From: JBBKXP01 sp038323615
GTDB taxonomy: Bacteria > Pseudomonadota > Alphaproteobacteria > Rhodobacterales > Rhodobacteraceae
NCBI GenBank assembly: GCA_038323615.1
Contig: JBBQHC010000134.1
Location: 1-7,719, forward strand
Length of the DNA: 7,719 nt
Direction: 5' to 3'
Shown: piece after piece, positions 4,448 to 7,719 of the stretch
Layout: each line of letters starts with the position of its first letter
How positions within the stretch are numbered: the first letter of the stretch is position 1
Position numbers and translations under genes: made by a program
Notes under the pieces: generated by a model
Database searches by the model: none
What the model saw: only the letters and a program-made list of their open reading frames with translations
Told to the model about the DNA's origin: nothing

Positions 4448-6856
4448 CTAGCCGCGCAGGCGGGCGCCGTCCGGGTCAAACAGCGGCGTCGTGATCAGGG
4501 TTGCGGCGCGACGTTGGCCCATCAGCTCGATTTCCGCCTTCAGCCCCGGCTTCGCGGCATCTCGTGGGATCAGGGCCAGTGCGATGGATTTGCCCGCATG
4601 GTGCGAATAGCCGCCTGACGTGCAGAACCCAACCACCTGATCGTCGATGAACACGGGTTCATAGGCGGTCACGTCAGCATCATCCGCGTCGATCTCGAAG
4701 ACAACGTTGATCCGGGCGGGGGGCTTGGCCCGTTCCGCCTCTGCTGCTGCACGCCCGATGAAATCGCTGTTCTTTTTCCAGTCGATAAAGCGGTCCATGC
4801 CGGTTTCGGCAGCCGTATAATCGGGTGAAAATTCGCGCAGCCACGAGCCAAAAAAGCGATCAAGCCGCAGCGACATCATCGCCCGCATCCCGAACGGGGT
4901 CAGCCCCACCGGTTGCCCGGCAGTCCACAGGGTCCGCCACAACTGGCGCAGGTCCATCGGATCGCAGTAAATCTCGTATCCCAGATCGCCGGTATAGCTG
5001 ACCCGTTGCACGATACAGGCGACCTGCCCGACGGTCATCCGGCGCACATCAAGAAATTTCATTGCCGCCACATCGTCGCGTGTGCAGGCGGTCAGCAGAT
5101 CGCGGGCGCGGGGCCCGGCAATCTGAAATCCGGTGCGTTTATCACTGATATTTTCGCAGGTTACGCCAGGTTCCTCATGTTGCATGAACCAACGATGATG
5201 GATGGCTTGGGCGCTATAGCTGGCGGTCAGCTGAAACTCGGTCTCCGAAAGACAGGATACCGTGAAATCGCCGATCAGCCGCCCCTTGGCCGACAACATT
5301 GGTGTCAGGCTGAGCCGCCCCGGTTTCGGGATCCGCCCGGCCATGATCCGGTTCAGCCATTCACGCGCCTTTGGCCCGGTTACCCGATATTTGCCAAAGT
5401 TCTGAAGTTCATTGATTCCAACGGCTTCGCGCACGGCCTTCACCTCCCGCGCCGTCGCTTCAAAGGCGTTCGAGCGGCGGAAGGAGGGCTGTTCAAAGGT
5501 CGGCTCGTCGCCCTTGGCAAAATAATTCACGACTTCAAGTCCGAATTGCTGTCCCCAAACCGCGCCCAGGCCAGAGAAGATATCGTACATCGGCGTTGTG
5601 CGATGCGGCCTTGCTGCTGGCAGTTCCTCGTTCGGATAGCTGACGGAAAACCGCCGCTGATAATTTTCGATGACCTTGGGCCTTGTATAGCCGGGGGTGA
5701 TCCACGACCCAAAACGGCCCACGTCCAACCCAGTTACATCACGTTCCGCCTCGCCCTCGATCATCCATTGCGCAAGGGTCAAGCCGACCCCGCCGCCTTG
5801 GGAAAAGCCTGCCATGACGCCGCACGCCGACCAATAATTGCGCAGGCCCGGCACCGGGCCGACCAGCGGGTTGCCATCGGGGGCGAAGGTAAACGGCCCG
5901 TGGATCACCGACTTGACCCCGGCGGTTTCCAGCACCGGAAAGCGTTTATAGGCAAACGCGATCGAATCCTCGATCTTGTCGAAATCGTCGGGCAGCAATT
6001 CCAGCCCGAAATCCCACGGCGTCCCATCGACGGCCCAAGGACGGCAGGGCTGTTCATAAAACCCGATGCACAATCCGCGGCCTTCCTGGCGCAGATAGCT
6101 TTCGCCGGCAGGGTCCATGACGTGCGGGTGTTCGCGGCCCAATTCATAGATTTCCGGGATCGCGTCGGTCACCAGATACTGATGTTCCATCGGGTGCAGC
6201 GGGAAATAGACGCCAGCCATCGCCCCGACCTCGCGCGCCCAAAGCCCCCCGGCGTTAACCACGTGTTCGGCGTGGATCGTGCCCTTTTCGGTGACGACAT
6301 CCCAGGTGCCATCGGGGCGCGGGTTGGTTTCGGTCACTTTGCACTGGGTTTCGATGGTCGCGCCACCCATCCGGGCCGCCTTGGCGTAGGCGTGGGTCGT
6401 GCCGGAAGGGTCGAGGTGGCCGTCCAAAGGATCGTAAAGCGCCCCGACGATGCCATCCAGATTAGTGATCGGCGCGATCTTGGCGATTTCCTCGGGGCCG
6501 ATGATTTCAGTTTCCAGCCCCATGTAGCGATGTTTGGCCCGTTCGGCGACCAGCATGTCGAACCTGTCGCGGTTGTCGGCCAACGTAATGCCACCGACAT
6601 GATGCAGCCCGCAGGACATGCCCGTGAGCGCCTCTAATTCCTTGTAAAGCTTGATCGTATAGCCCTGCAACGCGGCCATATTGGTGTCGCCATTCAGGGT
6701 ATGAAATCCGCCGGCAGCGTGCCACGTCGACCCTGATGTCAGTTCCTTGCGCTCGATCAGCATGACATCGGACCAGCCGAGTTTGGTCAGGTGATAGAGG
6801 ACCGAACAGCCGACGACGCCGCCGCCGATAACCGCAACGCGGGTGGTGGTTTTCAT
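4448..6856 (-). CDS. FAD-dependent oxidoreductase, dimethylglycine/sarcosine dehydrogenase family (DAO + GcvT fusion)
   Basis: An 802-residue enzyme of the DMGDH/SARDH type, which oxidatively demethylates N-methylated glycines and passes the methyl carbon to tetrahydrofolate. The N-terminal DAO domain (about 5-370) shows the Rossmann motif GGGVVG (11-16), Glu35 for the FAD ribose, GSTWHAAG (42-49) in which His46 matches the covalently flavinylated histidine of family members, and NAGGLWA (201-207). A linker resembling the FAO_M domain is followed by an aminomethyltransferase (GcvT, folate-binding) domain around 425-700 with the signature YTGDLGYEIY (621-630), and a GcvT C-terminal barrel to about 795. 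The length fits the family (about 800-850). It appears cytoplasmic, with no signal peptide. The ATG is supported by GGGAG (6864-6868) 7 nt upstream. The gene is single, with its own upstream region; no glycine-betaine or sarcosine oxidase genes adjoin it. Dimethylglycine is the likeliest substrate, but Rhodobacterales carry several such paralogues, so other N-methyl amines are possible. Confidence 0.95.
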   Translation of the reverse strand: MKTTTRVAVIGGGVVGCSVLYHLTKLGWSDVMLIERKELTSGSTWHAAGGFHTLNGDTNMAALQGYTIKLYKELEALTGMSCGLHHVGGITLADNRDRFDMLVAERAKHRYMGLETEIIGPEEIAKIAPITNLDGIVGALYDPLDGHLDPSGTTHAYAKAARMGGATIETQCKVTETNPRPDGTWDVVTEKGTIHAEHVVNAGGLWAREVGAMAGVYFPLHPMEHQYLVTDAIPEIYELGREHPHVMDPAGESYLRQEGRGLCIGFYEQPCRPWAVDGTPWDFGLELLPDDFDKIEDSIAFAYKRFPVLETAGVKSVIHGPFTFAPDGNPLVGPVPGLRNYWSACGVMAGFSQGGGVGLTLAQWMIEGEAERDVTGLDVGRFGSWITPGYTRPKVIENYQRRFSVSYPNEELPAARPHRTTPMYDIFSGLGAVWGQQFGLEVVNYFAKGDEPTFEQPSFRRSNAFEATAREVKAVREAVGINELQNFGKYRVTGPKAREWLNRIMAGRIPKPGRLSLTPMLSAKGRLIGDFTVSCLSETEFQLTASYSAQAIHHRWFMQHEEPGVTCENISDKRTGFQIAGPRARDLLTACTRDDVAAMKFLDVRRMTVGQVACIVQRVSYTGDLGYEIYCDPMDLRQLWRTLWTAGQPVGLTPFGMRAMMSLRLDRFFGSWLREFSPDYTAAETGMDRFIDWKKNSDFIGRAAAEAERAKPPARINVVFEIDADDADVTAYEPVFIDDQVVGFCTSGGYSHHAGKSIALALIPRDAAKPGLKAEIELMGQRRAATLITTPLFDPDGARLRG

Positions 6857-6905
6857 GTGCAGACTCCCAATGGCTCGCCGGGATCATCGGTATTGGCTGC
6901 CAGAA

Positions 6906-6935
6906 TGATTGGCAATCAGCGACAGAAATTGTCGC
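6906..6935. promoter_or_regulatory. Two abutting dyads, candidate operators of the oxidoreductase gene
   Basis: TGATTG-G-CAATCA (6906-6918) and GCGACA-N5-TGTCGC (6919-6935) are perfect inverted repeats that touch without a gap, 50 to 79 bp upstream of the oxidoreductase ATG. A third, TGCCA-N7-TGGCA (6898-6914), overlaps the first. All lie in the only 91 bp between the upstream terminator and the gene, where its promoter must be. Substrate-inducible control by a dimeric regulator is a reasonable inference; no clear -35/-10 pair was found. Confidence 0.5.
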
Positions 6936-6947
6936 ATCTGACGCAAG

Positions 6948-6977
6948 AAAAAAGGGGCGCGGGAGGACGCCCCTTTT
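6948..6977 (-). terminator. Intrinsic terminator of the SYLF lipoprotein gene
   Basis: On the minus strand a perfect 6-bp GC stem (GGGGCG at 6954-6959 with CGCCCC at 6968-6973), extended by four A-T pairs, has an 8-nt loop and is followed by six consecutive T residues (6953-6948). It lies 25 nt after the stop codon at 7003 and insulates the oxidoreductase gene from read-through. A-runs on the other side make it potentially active in both directions. Confidence 0.9.
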
Positions 6978-6984
6978 GTAGGTG

Positions 6985-7008
6985 CCGTAACCAGATCGGT
7001 GGTTACGG
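6985..7008 (-). other. Hairpin enclosing the SYLF stop codon
   Basis: CCGTAACCA (6985-6993) and TGGTTACGG (7000-7008) form a perfect 9-bp stem with a 6-nt loop. The TAA stop (7003-7005) is inside the stem. It lies only 7 nt from the terminator stem, giving two tandem hairpins at the mRNA 3' end. It may protect the transcript from 3' exonucleases. Confidence 0.6.
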
Positions 7009-7557
7009 GATGATCCTGGAGTATTTTGTGCCCGTTATCGTGGCACCCGCCCGGAGACCTGCCTGCGCAAAGACCACGGCGATGACCGGGGCCAGCGATG
7101 TCGTGGTTTCGGCGCGCAGGGTTTCGCCCTGATCGCTGACCGCATATTCAAGGTCGGCGCCAGCCGCCCAGCCTGAATCCTGCCGGAAGTTCAACAGCGC
7201 CTCTTGGGTCATGAAGAACAGGACGTGCGAATATTGCTGCGCCCCGATCTGGAACCCGGCGCTGGCAGCGGTGGCGGAATAGTAATCGACCGTCGATTGC
7301 CCGACCAGCAGCGCCCCGCGCCCGTATGATCCGCCAAAGCCCAGCCCGACCTCGGTCACCAACGGCATCACCAGCATGCCCGCCGACCGCGCCGCAAGAT
7401 CGCGGGTGCCGGGGTATTTGGAGTACATGAAATTCAGCGACTCGGACACGCGGGCGTCGATGTCGGCGCCGCCATTGCTGCCGATACCGTTGCCACAAGC
7501 TGCCAATGGCAGAAGCGCCAGTGCGCCGACCGTGAAATTGCGCCGGGTAGTGTCCAT
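7003..7557 (-). CDS. SYLF/YSC84-domain lipoprotein with Tat-type signal
   Basis: A 184-residue protein. The N-terminus has a twin-arginine motif TRRNF (4-8), a short hydrophobic segment (10-19) and a lipobox LAAC with Cys21, predicting Tat export and lipidation. The remainder (about 35-184) matches the SYLF (YSC84, PF04366) lipid-binding domain: SAGMLVMP (58-65), GLGFGGSYGRGALLVG (71-86), GFQIGAQQYSHVLFFM (101-116), and the closing AGLRAGATITG (166-176). SYLF proteins bind phosphoinositides in eukaryotes; the bacterial role is unclear, probably in the cell envelope. The ATG has a GAGG ribosome-binding site (7565-7568) 7 nt upstream, a good sigma70 promoter at 7610-7638 and a strong terminator downstream, so it is monocistronic. 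A short Gly/Asn/Ser stretch (22-30) after the lipidated Cys is a typical lipoprotein tether. The family call is firm. Confidence 0.94.
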   Translation of the reverse strand: MDTTRRNFTVGALALLPLAACGNGIGSNGGADIDARVSESLNFMYSKYPGTRDLAARSAGMLVMPLVTEVGLGFGGSYGRGALLVGQSTVDYYSATAASAGFQIGAQQYSHVLFFMTQEALLNFRQDSGWAAGADLEYAVSDQGETLRAETTTSLAPVIAVVFAQAGLRAGATITGTKYSRIIP

Positions 7558-7582
7558 GATTTCGCCTCGCTCGATGCCCCGT

Positions 7583-7597
7583 CAGCCTTGTTGGCTG
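7583..7597. other. Small hairpin in the SYLF mRNA leader
   Basis: CAGCC (7583-7587) and GGCTG (7593-7597) form a perfect 5-bp stem with a 5-nt loop, between the predicted transcription start and the ribosome-binding site. It might affect transcript stability; the short stem makes a chance origin possible. Confidence 0.3.
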
Positions 7598-7609
7598 CTC
7601 TTGTAACCC

Positions 7610-7638
7610 ACTATAGGCAGGTTTTCGCCCGTTGTCAT
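7610..7638 (-). promoter_or_regulatory. Sigma70-type promoter of the SYLF gene
   Basis: On the minus strand ATGACA (7633-7638, 5/6 to TTGACA) is followed after exactly 17 bp by TATAGT (7610-7615, 5/6 to TATAAT). Transcription would begin near 7603, giving a leader of about 46 nt. A 13-bp dyad CATAC-CCC-GTATG (7636-7648) overlaps the -35, a position where a bound protein would block RNA polymerase. Confidence 0.75.
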
Positions 7639-7650
7639 ACCCCGTATGTG

Positions 7651-7671
7651 GGGCTGGGCGATATTCAGCCC
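7651..7671. terminator. Hairpin at the end of the partial gene
   Basis: GGGCTG (7651-7656) and CAGCCC (7666-7671) form a perfect 6-bp stem with a 9-nt loop enclosing the putative TGA stop. No T-run follows on the minus strand, so termination would be weak; read-through into the SYLF gene is possible. Confidence 0.3.
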
Positions 7672-7719
7672 TGCAACAGGCGTGCCGCCGCCGGGGCGAA
7701 ATATGTCAACACCCCGTCG
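7665..7719 (-). CDS. Probable 3' end of an unidentified minus-strand gene (partial)
   Basis: On the minus strand the frame running in from the right edge reads DGVLTYFAPAAARLLQG and stops at TGA (7665-7667). Codon use is mostly GC-ending like that of the neighbouring genes, and the peptide looks like an ordinary protein C-terminus. A GGGCTG-N9-CAGCCC hairpin (7651-7671) encloses the stop. Only 17 residues are visible, too few to assign a family. The other two minus-strand frames yield less protein-like sequence. If real, it ends about 27 bp before the -35 of the SYLF promoter. Confidence 0.45.
   Translation of the reverse strand, partial: DGVLTYFAPAAARLLQG

Noticed and set aside
4913..6637. 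A 574-codon plus-strand frame opposite the oxidoreductase gene
   Set aside because: Its sequence is low-information, without family signature, and lies entirely within a well-supported minus-strand enzyme gene.
7704..7709. Consensus TTGACA on the minus strand near the right edge
   Set aside because: No -10 at 16-18 bp; it falls in the putative coding end of the partial gene.

Overview
The window looks like a chromosomal segment from an alphaproteobacterium, most likely a marine Rhodobacterales (Roseobacter-type) organism. The basis is high GC with strong GC-ending codon preference, an RTX protein with a C-terminal Hint_2 (hedgehog/intein-like) domain of the kind common in that order, a DMGDH-like FAD/GcvT fusion oxidoreductase typical of methylated-amine catabolism in that group, and a Tat-type SYLF lipoprotein. 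This assignment is inferred from gene content; no rRNA or other phylogenetic marker is present.

Layout, left to right. 1-273 is non-coding. 274-1335 (minus) encodes a degenerate APH/choline-kinase-fold phosphotransferase. 1336-2152 is an unusually long (817 bp) divergent intergenic region rich in short repeats and dyads. 2153-4363 (plus) encodes a 736-residue RTX protein with about 40 calcium-binding nonapeptides and a C-terminal Hint domain, followed by tandem hairpins that include a convincing intrinsic terminator. 4448-6856 (minus) encodes an 802-residue FAD-dependent oxidoreductase of the dimethylglycine/sarcosine dehydrogenase family. A 91-bp gap dense in dyads and a strong terminator separate it from 7003-7557 (minus), a SYLF/YSC84 lipoprotein gene with a near-consensus sigma70 promoter. 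The last 55 bases probably hold the 3' end of another minus-strand gene.

The genes look like independent transcription units and not one pathway. The RTX gene converges with the oxidoreductase gene, and the SYLF gene has its own promoter and terminator. No type I secretion genes (ABC transporter, membrane fusion protein), no one-carbon or glycine-cleavage partners and no mobile-element genes are visible, so partners must lie elsewhere.

I do not see a clear undescribed multi-gene system. The points most worth following are the possible self-processing of the RTX-Hint protein, the long upstream region with four same-strand TTGGCGA motifs and a TGTCTA-N4-TAGACA dyad, and the stacked dyads in front of the oxidoreductase and SYLF genes.
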